Virus record (IMG/VR): IMGVR_UViG_3300043399_000330
Coordinates: 1 to 38,290 of that record
Strand: one strand, 5' to 3'
Length of the DNA stretch: 38,290 nt
Source of the DNA: a virus
Part shown: piece by piece, positions 12,422 to 21,003 of the stretch
Numbering within the stretch: position 1 is the first letter of the stretch
How the letters are laid out: each line of letters begins with the position of its first letter
Notes under the pieces: generated by a model
Database searches by the model: none
The model's input: only the letters and a program-made list of their open reading frames with translations
Told to the model about the DNA's origin: nothing
Made by a program: the position numbers and the translations under genes

Positions 12422-12933
12422 TGGCAACCAAGAAACCCAAGAAAATTGGCCGACCCCCTGAGCCTGTGCCGTCAGACAAAGTCGATGACATCTGTCAGTG
12501 GATTTCGCAAGGTAAGACGCTGCGGCAATGGTGCCGAGACAACAAGATTCACTACTCGACCGTGTATCTGTGGATGGAGAAAGATCAAGAGTTCGCTCAA
12601 CGCTTCGCACGCGCGCGTGACATTGGCGCTGACTGCATTGCCGATGAGACGCTGGAGATCATCGACACGCAGCCTGACATGGCAGTCACGACCAGTGAGA
12701 ATAGTTCCAGCGAACGAATCGACTCTGCTCACGTGGCGTGGCTGAAGAATCGAGCCGAGCAGCGCATGAAGCTGTTGGCCAAGTGGAACCCCAAAAAGTA
12801 CGGCGACCGGCTGGCGCTGGCTGGCGACAAGGAAAACCCGCTGGAGGTCAAGCAGACAATTGACGCCAGCAAACTATCGACGGACGTGCTGGCGCAGATC
12901 ATGGCGGCCAAGGATGCAACTGACGCAGGCTGA
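12421..12933 (+). CDS. Terminase small subunit (170 aa)
   Basis: This is the DNA-recognition subunit of the packaging motor. The N-terminus is basic (MATKKPKKIGRPPEP), followed by a helix-turn-helix (CQWISQGKTLRQWCRDNKIH, then YSTVYLWMEKDQEFAQRFAR) typical of phage small terminases. A helical oligomerisation region and the segment RMKLLAKWNPKKYGDRLAL follow, which recurs in this family. It overlaps the large-subunit gene by 20 bases. In a P22-type phage it would bind a pac site and start headful packaging; the pac site itself is not identified and may lie in or near this gene, as in P22. Confidence 0.88.
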   Translation: MATKKPKKIGRPPEPVPSDKVDDICQWISQGKTLRQWCRDNKIHYSTVYLWMEKDQEFAQRFARARDIGADCIADETLEIIDTQPDMAVTTSENSSSERIDSAHVAWLKNRAEQRMKLLAKWNPKKYGDRLALAGDKENPLEVKQTIDASKLSTDVLAQIMAAKDATDAG

Positions 12934-14386
12934 CATCGACGCGGTTGAGCGCGAGCTTTGCCGGCGTAGTCTGGCAGAGTTCGCCAAGCGCGCCTGGCGC
13001 GTGCTGGAGCCTGCGGCAGAGCTGAAATGGGGATGGGCGCTTGATGCGATATGCCTGCACCTGGAGGCTGTCACAGATGGCCGCATCACGCGCCTGCTGA
13101 TGAACGTGCCCCCAGGCTCCATGAAGTCGCTGCTGACCGGCGTGATCTGGCCGGCGTGGGAATGGGGTCCGCGCAACATGCCTGAGATGCGCTTCATCGG
13201 CACGGCACACGAGGAAACGCTGGCCATCCGCGACAGCCGCAAATGCCGCGACCTGATCAAGTCAGAGTGGTATCAGCGATTGTGGCCGTTGGAGTTGGCG
13301 GCCGACCTTGACGGCAAGCGCGAGTTCGGCAACGTGCACAAGGGCGTGCGGCAGGCGCGCAGCTTCACCAGCATGACGGGCGTGCGCGGTGATCGAGTGA
13401 TTCTGGATGACCCGTCTAGCGCTGACGCGGCCAACAGCGAAGCGAAGCTGGAGGCCACGCGCATCGCCTTCACCGAGACGCTGCCGACGCGGATCAACTC
13501 CGAGAAGTCGGCCATTGTGGTGGTGATGCAGCGGCTCAACGAGAAGGACGTATCCGGCGTGATCCTGAGCATGGGCCTGCCTTACGTTCATCTGTGCATT
13601 CCGATGCGCTTCGAGCCTGACAGGCGCTGCACCACGGCCATCGGCTGGACCGATCCGCGCACGACTGAGGGCGAGCTGATGTTCCCTGAGCGCTTCGCCG
13701 AAGAACAGGTGCGTGAGCTGGAAAAGACACTGGGTAGCTATGGAACGGCAGGACAGTTGCAGCAGAGACCAGCACCGCGTGGTGGCGGCATCATCAACAC
13801 GGCCTGGTTCACCTACTGGCGCGGCATCGTTCCGCCTGCGCTGGACTTCCGATTCATCACAGCCGACACGGCACAAAAGACGGCCGAGCAAAACGACTTC
13901 AGCGTGGTGCAGTGCTGGGGAAGGTCAACGACTGGAAAGGCCGTGCTGCTGGATCAGTTGCGCGGCAAGTGGGAAGCGCCTGAGCTGCTGACGCAGGTTC
14001 GCGCCTTCTGGATCAAGCATCTAAACGACCCGCTGCCGGTCTACCGTGCAGCCACGTTGCGCGGCTTGTACGTCGAGGACAAGGTGAGCGGCACGGGCCT
14101 GATTCAGACCATGCGCCGCGAGGGAATCCCCGTGGTACCGGTGCAGCGCAACAAGGACAAGATCAGCCGGGGATACGACGCGGCCCCGTTTATCGAGTCA
14201 GGCAACGTCGCATTGCCAGAGGATGCGCCGTGGCTATCTGACCTGCTGGCCGAGGTGAGCGCGTTCCCGTCTGGAGCGCACGATGACCAGCTCGATCCGA
14301 TGTTCGACGCCATCAATCTGGCGCAACGCATGCCAGCACTGAAACAGGCCAATGTGACGCCATTGCCGACAGTGCGCCACTGGTGA
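12914..14386 (+). CDS. Terminase large subunit (490 aa)
   Basis: It has an N-terminal ATPase with a modified Walker A (NVPPGSMKS, about 75-83) and Walker B followed by a catalytic acid (VILDDPSS). The C-terminal RNase H-like nuclease shows the first Asp in FITADTAQKTAEQNDFS and a late DDQLD. Length and motif order fit phage large terminases (Terminase_6 type). ATG 12914 lies inside the small-subunit gene. It translocates DNA into the prohead through the portal encoded next and cuts the concatemer. Confidence 0.93.
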   Translation: MQLTQADIDAVERELCRRSLAEFAKRAWRVLEPAAELKWGWALDAICLHLEAVTDGRITRLLMNVPPGSMKSLLTGVIWPAWEWGPRNMPEMRFIGTAHEETLAIRDSRKCRDLIKSEWYQRLWPLELAADLDGKREFGNVHKGVRQARSFTSMTGVRGDRVILDDPSSADAANSEAKLEATRIAFTETLPTRINSEKSAIVVVMQRLNEKDVSGVILSMGLPYVHLCIPMRFEPDRRCTTAIGWTDPRTTEGELMFPERFAEEQVRELEKTLGSYGTAGQLQQRPAPRGGGIINTAWFTYWRGIVPPALDFRFITADTAQKTAEQNDFSVVQCWGRSTTGKAVLLDQLRGKWEAPELLTQVRAFWIKHLNDPLPVYRAATLRGLYVEDKVSGTGLIQTMRREGIPVVPVQRNKDKISRGYDAAPFIESGNVALPEDAPWLSDLLAEVSAFPSGAHDDQLDPMFDAINLAQRMPALKQANVTPLPTVRHW

Positions 14387-14415
14387 GACAATCGCGCCAA
14401 TCAACAGGAAAAGAC

Positions 14416-16485
14416 ATGGCCAGAATCAGCAAAGAGCAACGCCTAGCCAATATCCACGCCGAGGCACTGGCAGAATTTGACAACATCCAATCCGCGCTGC
14501 GAGATGAACGCTTGCAATGCCTGGCGGATCGCCGCTTCTATAGCTTGGCCGGCAGCCAATGGGAAGGTCCACTGGGGCAGCAATTCGAGAACAAGCCGCG
14601 CTTCGAGGTGAACAAGATTCACCTGTCCGTCATTCGCATCATCAACGAGTACCGACAGAACCGGATCACGGTTGATTTCACCAGCAAAGATGGCGACGAG
14701 TACGATAAGCTGGCCGATGCGTGCGACGGCCTCTATCGCGCCGATGAACAGGACAGCGTGGCCGATGAAGCCTACGACAACGCCTTCGAGGAGGCTGTGG
14801 GCGGCGGCTTTGGCGCGTGGCGTCTGCGCACCGTCTACGAGGACGACGAAGACCCGGACGACGACCGTCAGCGGATCAAGATCGAGCCGATCTACGACGC
14901 TGACAGCTCGGTGTTCTTTGATCTGGAAGCCAAGCGCCAGGACAAGTCCGACGCCAAACGCTGCTTCGTCATCACCAGCATGACGCGCGAGGCGTACAAG
15001 GACACATGGGGAGACGATCCGAGCGACTGGCCAAAGGTCATCTACCAAAACGAGTTTGACTGGTGCACGCCGGATGTCGTCTACGTCGCCGAGTATTACC
15101 GCGTCGAGGAAAAGTCCGAGCTGGTGCGCATCTTCCGCAACATCGCGGGCGAGGAAGAGCGTTACCGCCAGTCCGACTTCGAGGACGATGCAGAGCTGGA
15201 AGACGCGCTCGCTGCCGTCGGCACGATTGAGGTGCGCCAGAAGCGCTACAAGGTGCGCCGCGTTCACAAATACATCCTGAGCGGTGGCAAGGTGCTGGAG
15301 GACGCTGGCTACATCGCCGGCAAGTGCATCCCCATCGTGCCGGTGTACGGGAAGCGTTGGTTCGTGGACAACATCGAGCGGTGCATGGGCCATGTCAGGC
15401 TGGCGAAAGACGCGCAGCGCCTGAAGAACATGCAGCTCTCCAAGCTGGGAGAGATCAGCGCGCTGTCCAGCGTCGAGAAGCCGATCCTTACGCCTGAGCA
15501 GGTCGCCGGCCACCAGGTCATGTGGGCCGAGGACAACATCAAGGACTATCCGTATCTCCTGATCAACCCGATCACGGATGCCACTGGCCAGCAGCAAGTC
15601 GCCGGCCCCGTGGCATACACGCGCAGTGCAGCCATTCCGCCTGCACTGGCAGGCCTGCTGCAGATCACCGAGCAGGACATGCAAGACATCCTGGGCAATC
15701 CGGCCGGAGCGGACCAGGTGGTGAGCAACATCAGCGGCAAGGCCGTGGACATGATCCAGCAGCGCCTGGACATGCAGACCTTCATTTACATGTCCAACTT
15801 CAGCAAGGGCATGAAGCGCTGCGGCGAGATCTGGTTGAGCATGGCGCGCGAGGTCTACGGCGAGGAAGGCCGCAAGATGAAGACGATGGGAGACAATGGA
15901 GAAGTCGGCAGCATCGACCTCATGCGCCCGACCATTGACCCAGAGACCGGCGCAGTCGTGATCGAGAACGACCTGAGCGAGGCCAAGTTCGACGTTGCCG
16001 TGGAAGTCGGCCCGAGCAGCAGCAGCAAGCGTGCCGCCACTGTGCGCGCGCTGACCGGCATGCTCCAGATCAGCGACGATCCAGAGACAAAGCAAGTCCT
16101 GCAAGCGATGGCCATGATGAACATGGAAGGCGAAGGCATCGGCGACGTGCGCCAGTTCTTCCGCAAGCGACTGGTGAGCATGGGCGTCATCAAGCCGACC
16201 GAGGAAGAGGCCGCCATGATGGCAGCGCAGGATCAAAACCAGCCGCAAGACCCGAATGCGATATACCTGCAAGCCGCAGCAGAAGAAGCCGTGGCAAAGG
16301 CCGCACAGGCTCGCGCAAATACCGTCAAGACCGTGGCAGATGCCGAATTGAGCCGTGCCAAGACCGTCGAGACGCTGGCGAAAGTCGATATGGACTCTAC
16401 CGATCACGCGCTGAATATGGCGCGTGAGATTGGCGGCGCTGTGGCGAATCAATCGCAACAAATGCCACAATCGAATATGATATAA
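14416..16485 (+). CDS. P22-type portal protein (689 aa)
   Basis: The length (P22 portal is 725 residues) and conserved blocks identify the P22 portal family: an N-terminal domain with AGSQWEGPLGQQFENKPRFE and VNKIHLSVIRIINEYRQNRI, the clip/stem region around ILSGGKVLEDAGYIAGK, and IQQRLDMQTFIYMSNF before the crown. The C-terminal about 80 residues are a long Ala-rich helix (AAAEEAVAKAAQARANTVKT), comparable to the P22 barrel, then a Gln-rich end. A dodecamer at the capsid vertex would serve as DNA channel, headful gauge and platform for gp4. ATG 14416 follows an AGGAAAAG site. Confidence 0.95.
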   Translation: MARISKEQRLANIHAEALAEFDNIQSALRDERLQCLADRRFYSLAGSQWEGPLGQQFENKPRFEVNKIHLSVIRIINEYRQNRITVDFTSKDGDEYDKLADACDGLYRADEQDSVADEAYDNAFEEAVGGGFGAWRLRTVYEDDEDPDDDRQRIKIEPIYDADSSVFFDLEAKRQDKSDAKRCFVITSMTREAYKDTWGDDPSDWPKVIYQNEFDWCTPDVVYVAEYYRVEEKSELVRIFRNIAGEEERYRQSDFEDDAELEDALAAVGTIEVRQKRYKVRRVHKYILSGGKVLEDAGYIAGKCIPIVPVYGKRWFVDNIERCMGHVRLAKDAQRLKNMQLSKLGEISALSSVEKPILTPEQVAGHQVMWAEDNIKDYPYLLINPITDATGQQQVAGPVAYTRSAAIPPALAGLLQITEQDMQDILGNPAGADQVVSNISGKAVDMIQQRLDMQTFIYMSNFSKGMKRCGEIWLSMAREVYGEEGRKMKTMGDNGEVGSIDLMRPTIDPETGAVVIENDLSEAKFDVAVEVGPSSSSKRAATVRALTGMLQISDDPETKQVLQAMAMMNMEGEGIGDVRQFFRKRLVSMGVIKPTEEEAAMMAAQDQNQPQDPNAIYLQAAAEEAVAKAAQARANTVKTVADAELSRAKTVETLAKVDMDSTDHALNMAREIGGAVANQSQQMPQSNMI

Positions 16486-16538
16486 GCACCAACGGCCACC
16501 GCCCACCGTTTCAATGGGCGAGATGATGGGATGAAGAC

Positions 16539-17405
16539 ATGACGCAACAGGCAGAAAACGAGGACCAAATCGAATCGCCAGAGGTTGAGATCGTTGAGGA
16601 TGAGCAGCACGACGACGCAGCGGCACAAGCCGAGGCAGAGGATGCGGGCCAGACTGACGATCAGACCGATGACGAAGTGATCGTGTCCATCGGAGAGGAA
16701 TCGCCGCCTCAAGAGGAAAAGACTCATGCGCCGGAATGGGTGCGCGAGCTGCGAAAGGCCAACCGAGAGAAGGAAAAGCGCATTCGTGAACTGGAGCAGA
16801 AGTTGCAGTCCACTGCTCAGACTGAGAACAAGCCAGTTGAGCTAGGACGCAAGCCACGCCTGGAGGATCACGACTACGACTCCGACCGCTACGAGGCCGC
16901 GCTGGAGCAGTGGTACGAGCGCAAGCGCCAGACCGAGGCACAAGCCGAGCAGGCACGCCAAGCCGAACAGGCGCAGCGTGACGCATGGGCCGCCAGGCTG
17001 GATGCCTATGGCAAGGCGAAAGCCGAGCTGAAAGTACGCGACTTTGAGGACGCCGAGGCATTGGCCCAGGAAATCTTCGATGTCACGCAACAAGGCATCG
17101 TGGTGCAAGGCGCGGACAACCCTGCCCTGGTGATCTACGCGCTCGGCAAGAACCCTGCGAAAGCGAAAGAGATCGCGTCAATTAAAGATCCCGTGAAGTT
17201 TGCCTTTGCGGTTGCGAAGCTGGAGAAAGAATTGAAAGTGACCCAACGCAAGGCAGCACCGCCGCCCGAAAAGACCATCAGCGGAACCGCTCGCGTCTCT
17301 GGCGCAGTGGATTCGACGCTGGAACGACTACGCGCCGAAGCGCTGAAAACAGGCGACATGACGAAGGTCATGGCGTACAAGCGCCAAAAGCGTGACGCAT
17401 CTTGA
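16539..17405 (+). CDS. Scaffolding protein (288 aa)
   Basis: Lies exactly between portal and coat genes, as P22 gp8 (303 residues) does. The first 70 residues are very acidic (VEIVEDEQHDDAAAQAEAED). The centre is long coiled coil (RKANREKEKRIRELEQKLQS and RQTEAQAEQARQAEQAQRD). The C-terminus is basic (MTKVMAYKRQKRDAS), matching the coat-binding C-terminal helix pair of P22-like scaffolds. It would direct procapsid assembly and leave before packaging. Little sequence identity is expected in this family; composition and position carry the call. Confidence 0.9.
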   Translation: MTQQAENEDQIESPEVEIVEDEQHDDAAAQAEAEDAGQTDDQTDDEVIVSIGEESPPQEEKTHAPEWVRELRKANREKEKRIRELEQKLQSTAQTENKPVELGRKPRLEDHDYDSDRYEAALEQWYERKRQTEAQAEQARQAEQAQRDAWAARLDAYGKAKAELKVRDFEDAEALAQEIFDVTQQGIVVQGADNPALVIYALGKNPAKAKEIASIKDPVKFAFAVAKLEKELKVTQRKAAPPPEKTISGTARVSGAVDSTLERLRAEALKTGDMTKVMAYKRQKRDAS

Positions 17406-17425
17406 ACCATTGAAAGGAAACCATC

Positions 17426-18697
17426 ATGGCTAACGCCTTTTCCAAAGAAGAAATCGTCGCATTCGAGGACATCCTCGAAGGCTTCAACGACGCTCTCGTC
17501 CTGAGCCGCGCCGTCTCCGTCTACAACACCGACGCGCAAACGATGGAGCGCGCACGCGACACCATCTGGCGTCCGATGCCCTACATCGCTCAGTCTTTCA
17601 ACAGCACCGTCGGCAGCTCGATCGCATCGAACTACGACGACATGACGCAGCTTGCCGTCCCGGCCACCCTGGGCTTCAGCAAGACCAGCGCATGGAAGCT
17701 CAACGCCAAGGAACTGCGCGACGCGCTGCAAGAAGGCCGCCTGGGTGACGCCGCCAAGCAGAAGCTGGCCAGCGACATCAACGTCGCCGTCAACAACGTC
17801 GCCGCCCTGCAAGGCACCCTGGTTGTCGCCGTCTCCGGCGCTGCTGGCGACTATGACGATGTGGCCCTGTGCGACACCATCATGAACGAGCAAGGCGTCC
17901 CGAACTATGACCGCTACCTGGCGCTTTCCAGCCGCGATTACAACGGCCTGGCTGGCAACCTGGCCGCCGCGACCCGCAGCTTCGGCAACCAGAAGTCGGA
18001 TCGTGCTTACGAGCGCAGCTATGTCGGCATGGTGGCTGGTTTCGACACCTACAAGCTGGATTACGCAACCCGCCTGGCCGCGCAAGCCACTGCCGTGACC
18101 ATCGCCACCAACGGCGCTCAGGTCCGCTTCGTCCCGCGCGCCACCACCAGCTCGACCGCTGGCGTGCTGAACGTGGACAACCGCTATCAGCAAGTGACCG
18201 TCTCCACCACCACTGGCGTGGTCGCTGGCGATGCGTTCACCATCCCTGGTATCGAGGCCGTCCACCACATCACCAAGGTCTCCACCGGCCAGCCGAAAAC
18301 CTTCCGCGTGATCTCGGTTGATTCCGGCACCACCATGACCATCAGCCCTCCGATGATTGGCGCAAACTCCAGCCCGACCGACGCCGAGCTGCAGTACAAG
18401 AACATCGAAGTGGTTTCGACCTCTGCGACCGCCACCATCAACTGGCTCAACGACAACGCCTGCAACGTCAACCCGTTCTGGCAGCGCGACGCCATCGAAC
18501 TGCTGCCCGGCCGCTACTCCGTCCCGACCGACAGCGGCGCTGCCATCCTGCGCGCATCGACCGATCAGGGTGTGGAACTGGTGATGCAGAAGTTCTACGA
18601 CATCGACACCATGACCACCAAGTATCGCCTTGACACCCTGTTTGGCGTGGTGTGCAAGAACCCAGAAATGGCCGGTGTTCTGATCTTCGGCCAGTGA
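17426..18697 (+). CDS. Major coat protein, P22 gp5 family (423 aa)
   Basis: Close in length to P22 coat (430). The N-terminus (SKEEIVAFEDILEGFNDALV) and the following RARDTIWRPMPYIAQSF correspond to the P22 N-arm and its TIW motif. Residues about 230-340, rich in Thr, Val and Gly (VTVSTTTGVVAGDAFTIPGI), fit the inserted I-domain region. It ends FGVVCKNPEMAGVLIFGQ, a typical coat C-terminus. A GAAAGGA site precedes ATG 17426, and an efficient terminator follows, as expected for the most abundant virion protein. Confidence 0.95.
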   Translation: MANAFSKEEIVAFEDILEGFNDALVLSRAVSVYNTDAQTMERARDTIWRPMPYIAQSFNSTVGSSIASNYDDMTQLAVPATLGFSKTSAWKLNAKELRDALQEGRLGDAAKQKLASDINVAVNNVAALQGTLVVAVSGAAGDYDDVALCDTIMNEQGVPNYDRYLALSSRDYNGLAGNLAAATRSFGNQKSDRAYERSYVGMVAGFDTYKLDYATRLAAQATAVTIATNGAQVRFVPRATTSSTAGVLNVDNRYQQVTVSTTTGVVAGDAFTIPGIEAVHHITKVSTGQPKTFRVISVDSGTTMTISPPMIGANSSPTDAELQYKNIEVVSTSATATINWLNDNACNVNPFWQRDAIELLPGRYSVPTDSGAAILRASTDQGVELVMQKFYDIDTMTTKYRLDTLFGVVCKNPEMAGVLIFGQ

Positions 18698-18713
18698 TGA
18701 CCGAGTGAGCAGC

Positions 18714-18737
18714 AAAGGGGCTTTGGCCCCTTTTTTT
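18714..18737 (+). terminator. Rho-independent terminator after the coat gene
   Basis: AAAGGGGC (18714-18721), loop TTTG, GCCCCTTT (18726-18733), with T's to 18737. It lies between the coat gene and the next ribosome-binding site, so it is likely a partial terminator that lowers downstream expression relative to head genes. Confidence 0.9.
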
Positions 18738-18753
18738 CCATAGGAGAGCCACC

Positions 18754-18924
18754 ATGCCCCTGACCAAAGGCTACAGCCAGAAATCCATCAGCAAGAACAT
18801 CTCAAAAGAGATGAAAGCCGGCATGCCGCAAAAGCAAGCCGTGGCCGTGGCGCTGTCTACGGCGCGAACCGCCGCCAAAGCCGCTGGCAAGCCGTCCAAG
18901 GCACCGAAGAAGGCCAAGAAGTGA
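18754..18924 (+). CDS. Small basic protein, DUF6496-like (56 aa)
   Basis: MPLTKGYSQKSISKNISKEM, then KAGMPQKQAVAVALSTAR, then a Lys/Ala/Pro tail (KAPKKAKK). This K/S-rich start with the M-x-Q-K-Q-A-V-A-x-A-L motif matches the DUF6496 family found in structural regions of many phages and metagenomic viruses. It is strongly basic and could bind DNA or the inner capsid. A TAGGAGAG site precedes the ATG. Its stop overlaps the next GTG start by four bases. Confidence 0.85.
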   Translation: MPLTKGYSQKSISKNISKEMKAGMPQKQAVAVALSTARTAAKAAGKPSKAPKKAKK

Positions 18925-19280
18925 TCTACCCTTGCCACGTCTATTGCAGCCCTGGGCCGTACCAGACAACGGCCAGGGCCCCGACCTGGGGCTGCAAGAC
19001 CGTCCACGATGCAGCCGAGCATCACGCGGCGCTGTGCGATGGCTGGCACGACAGCAAGGCCGCCGCCATCGAGTCCGCCCGTCATCCAAAAGATAACCAC
19101 AAGCCGGCCGTTATCGGGCAAAATCAGGCACAGCCTGAGCCGGCGCAAGACAGCGACGATGCAGCACCTCCGACGCGCTCCGAGATGGAGTCAAAGGCCC
19201 GAGAGCTTGGCCTGAAGTTTGATGGCCGCACCGGCGACGCGCTACTGCTCAAGCGCATCGAGGCCGCACTGAAAGGATGA
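18921..19280 (+). CDS. Head-region protein with C-terminal HeH/LEM-like motif, GTG start (119 aa)
   Basis: Start GTG 18921 overlaps the previous stop (GTGA). The N-terminus holds paired Cys (YPCHVYCSPG, then WGCKTV), perhaps a metal site. After an acidic Pro/Gln linker (about 68-85), the C-terminal 35 residues (TRSEMESKARELGLKFDGRT then LLLKRIEAAL) form a helix-extended-helix similar to HeH/LEM-like motifs in phage structural proteins. It lies just before gp4, so it may be a minor head or connector protein. Function not established. Confidence 0.75.
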   Translation: MIYPCHVYCSPGPYQTTARAPTWGCKTVHDAAEHHAALCDGWHDSKAAAIESARHPKDNHKPAVIGQNQAQPEPAQDSDDAAPPTRSEMESKARELGLKFDGRTGDALLLKRIEAALKG

Positions 19281-19283
19281 CGT

Positions 19284-19766
19284 ATGGGCTACAGCAAACT
19301 GCAATTCGTGCAGGCCGCATTCGAGGAAATCGGCCTAGCCGCCTACGTCTTTGACCTGCAACCGCAGCAGATCGAATCCGCGCTGCGCCGACTTGACGCC
19401 ATGATGGCGGATTGGAACGGCAAAGGCATCCGACTGGCCTATCCGATCCCGAGCAGCCCAGAGAACAGCAACATCAACGCCGAGACCGGCGTTCCCGACA
19501 GCGCGAACGAGGCCATCATCACCAACCTAGCGATCCGCTTGGCCCCGAGCTACGGCAAACAAGTGATGCCGCAGACGCAGACCGTGGCGCGCAACGCCTA
19601 TCAAACGCTCCTGAGCCGCGCCACGACGCCGGCAGAGCAGCAGATGCCAGGCGCAATGCCGGCAGGCGCTGGCAACAAGCCGTGGAGGCTCTACGATAAC
19701 CCATTCCTGCGCAGGCCGGAAGAGGGCGTCTTGGCTGGCCAGGATGGCGACATCGAATACAACTGA
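19284..19766 (+). CDS. Head-completion / tail accessory factor, P22 gp4-like (160 aa)
   Basis: The length (P22 gp4 is 166) and N-terminal pattern SKLQFVQAAFEEIGLAAYVF, LESALRRLD-like helix (IESALRRLDAMMADWNGKGI) and IITNLAIRLAPSYGK match P22 gp4-type tail accessory factors. This protein docks around the portal after packaging and is the first ring of the tail hub; P22 gp4 also has muralytic activity, which I cannot judge here. The C-terminus is Pro/Gly-rich and extended. Its place after the coat and before gp10 agrees with P22 order. Confidence 0.9.
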   Translation: MGYSKLQFVQAAFEEIGLAAYVFDLQPQQIESALRRLDAMMADWNGKGIRLAYPIPSSPENSNINAETGVPDSANEAIITNLAIRLAPSYGKQVMPQTQTVARNAYQTLLSRATTPAEQQMPGAMPAGAGNKPWRLYDNPFLRRPEEGVLAGQDGDIEYN

Positions 19767-19777
19767 AGGATAAGACC

Positions 19778-20230
19778 ATGCCCACCATCAATCAACTGGC
19801 GCTGCTCGACACCGTAACCGGTGCAGACCAGCTGCCGGTCTACAACACCGTCAACGGCGACGCGCGACGCCTTCCGATCAACGCGCTGCTGGCCTACTTC
19901 GAGGACGAATTCGCCTCGCCCACGATGGCCACCAACCTCTACACGCCTGGCACTGGCTTCCACATCGCAGTTCCGACGCCGACCGCGTTTCAGTGGATGC
20001 TGCTAACGCCGGTTGGCACGCTGGCGACTGGCACCATCACGCTGCCGCTCAACACCAGCACTCCGGACGGAACCGAAATCCTAGTCACGACGACCCAGCA
20101 GATCACGGCATTCAGCATGAACGCCAACGGCGCTGCCAACCTGTACGGCATCCCGACCACGCTGGGCGCTGAGGACTTCTTCCGCATCCGCTACGTCCAG
20201 TCCACCAATGCGTGGTATCGCATCGCCTAA
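19778..20230 (+). CDS. Virion protein, fibre/decoration type (150 aa)
   Basis: The first about 45 residues (INQLALLDTVTGADQLPVYN and DARRLPINALLAYF) have the same layout as the N-terminal module of the 20714 gene: L-x-x-x-x-x-x-G-x-(E/D)-x-(L/V)-P-(V/L). The rest is Thr/Ala-rich and beta-structured (MLLTPVGTLATGTITLPLNT), ending in an aromatic tail (QSTNAWYRIA). It is probably a trimeric surface or head fibre, with the N-terminal module as anchor. The assignment rests on position and composition. Confidence 0.7.
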   Translation: MPTINQLALLDTVTGADQLPVYNTVNGDARRLPINALLAYFEDEFASPTMATNLYTPGTGFHIAVPTPTAFQWMLLTPVGTLATGTITLPLNTSTPDGTEILVTTTQQITAFSMNANGAANLYGIPTTLGAEDFFRIRYVQSTNAWYRIA

Positions 20231-20247
20231 GCAAAGGAAACAGCATC

Positions 20248-20553
20248 ATGGCATCTGACATCGAAACTTTCAACCCGGCTTACGGCCAAGGCGTGACCGT
20301 TGCGCCGGGAACCAGTTCGGCCAGTTCAACGATTGGCAAGGGCAGCGCCGCCATCGTCGTGACCAACCTAAGCGATACCGTGACGGCTTATGTGCGAGTC
20401 GGTACCGGAGCGCAAACGGCCACCACTGCCGACTATCCGGTAGTGCCTAGGTCGCAAGTGTCTCTGAGCAAGGCGCGAGATGACAACACTGTGGCCTACA
20501 TCACCGCATCCGGCACCGGCTCCATTCACATCATTCCTGGGCGGGGGATGTAA
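20248..20553 (+). CDS. Small beta-rich virion protein (101 aa)
   Basis: MASDIETFNPAYGQGVTVAP is followed by alternating beta-prone segments (AAIVVTNLSDTVTAYVRVGT, TADYPVVPRSQVSLSKA) and ends with a G-rich turn. It looks like a single beta-sandwich of the kind seen in phage decoration or head-stabilising proteins, including the N-P-A-Y-G-Q start often found in them. AAAGGAAA precedes ATG 20248. It lies in the fibre group between gp4 and gp10. Function is inferred from context. Confidence 0.7.
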   Translation: MASDIETFNPAYGQGVTVAPGTSSASSTIGKGSAAIVVTNLSDTVTAYVRVGTGAQTATTADYPVVPRSQVSLSKARDDNTVAYITASGTGSIHIIPGRGM

Positions 20554-20555
20554 CC

Positions 20556-20711
20556 ATGTTGCCGCTGACTCGCAGCCGTGATCGTGCTAGGTTTTTCAAG
20601 GCGCTTCCTAGTGAATCGCCTCCGCCACCCATCGACACTGACAACCTGCTGCTTGAAGACGGCAGCGCCCTGCTGCTTGAGAGTGGCGAACTGATCCTTC
20701 TGGAGTCCTGA
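20556..20711 (+). CDS. Short virion-region protein with LLLEDG/LLLESG repeats (51 aa)
   Basis: The C-terminal half is a repeated motif: NLLLEDGSALLLESGELILLES, three units of L-L-L-E-x-G type (quoted here as overlapping units NLLLEDG, ALLLESG, LILLES). Such units are common in very short phage proteins encoded next to fibre genes. The N-terminus is basic (MLPLTRSRDRARFF) with a Pro stretch (SPPPPID). It fits tightly between neighbours, with two bases before the next ATG region. Function unknown. Confidence 0.65.
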   Translation: MLPLTRSRDRARFFKALPSESPPPPIDTDNLLLEDGSALLLESGELILLES

Positions 20712-20713
20712 TA

Positions 20714-21001
20714 ATGGCTGACACCAAAATTTCCGCCCTGCCTAACGCTACGACCCCTCTGGCTGGCACCGAGCTGGTTCCTTTGGTCCAGTCCGGCGCT
20801 AACGCTAAGGCGACTATCACCGACGTTCGCAGCGGCCTGCAGACTACATTGGTTTCCGGAACTAGCATCAAGACTGTGAACAGCACGACCCTGTTAGGGA
20901 GCGGTGACTTGCCGCTCTTTAGTGGTGGACTTGTCAAGGTTTCCGTCGTGGCATCCCTGCCCGGTTCTCCAGACCCCAACACCCTCTATATCATCGCCTG
21001 A
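20714..21001 (+). CDS. Small fibre-anchor-type protein (95 aa)
   Basis: The start MADTKISALPNATTPLAGTE then LVPLVQSGANAKATITDV is the widespread module that begins many phage tail-fibre and head-fibre proteins. A G/S/T-rich middle (VNSTTLLGSGDLPLF) and a C-terminus ASLPGSPDPNTLYIIA follow. Here it stands as a short separate gene, so it may be an adaptor joining the large surface protein (21198-23294) to the capsid or tail. Confidence 0.7.
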   Translation: MADTKISALPNATTPLAGTELVPLVQSGANAKATITDVRSGLQTTLVSGTSIKTVNSTTLLGSGDLPLFSGGLVKVSVVASLPGSPDPNTLYIIA

Positions 21002-21003
21002 TC

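Noticed and set aside
16486-16538. GCCCA...TGGGC hairpin between portal and scaffold genes as a terminator
   Set aside because: Only five pairs with a nine-base loop and no following T-run; likely incidental.
14443-17061. An 872-codon open frame on the minus strand opposite portal and scaffold genes
   Set aside because: It mirrors highly G+C-rich third positions of the portal and scaffold genes; its product is a His/Val/Leu-rich shadow with no motif and no ribosome-binding site, while the plus-strand proteins match known families.
17135-18715. A 526-codon minus-strand open frame opposite the coat gene
   Set aside because: Antisense shadow of the coat gene; composition (Val/Gly/Asp/His) is typical of reverse-frame translation and it crosses the terminator and gene boundaries.
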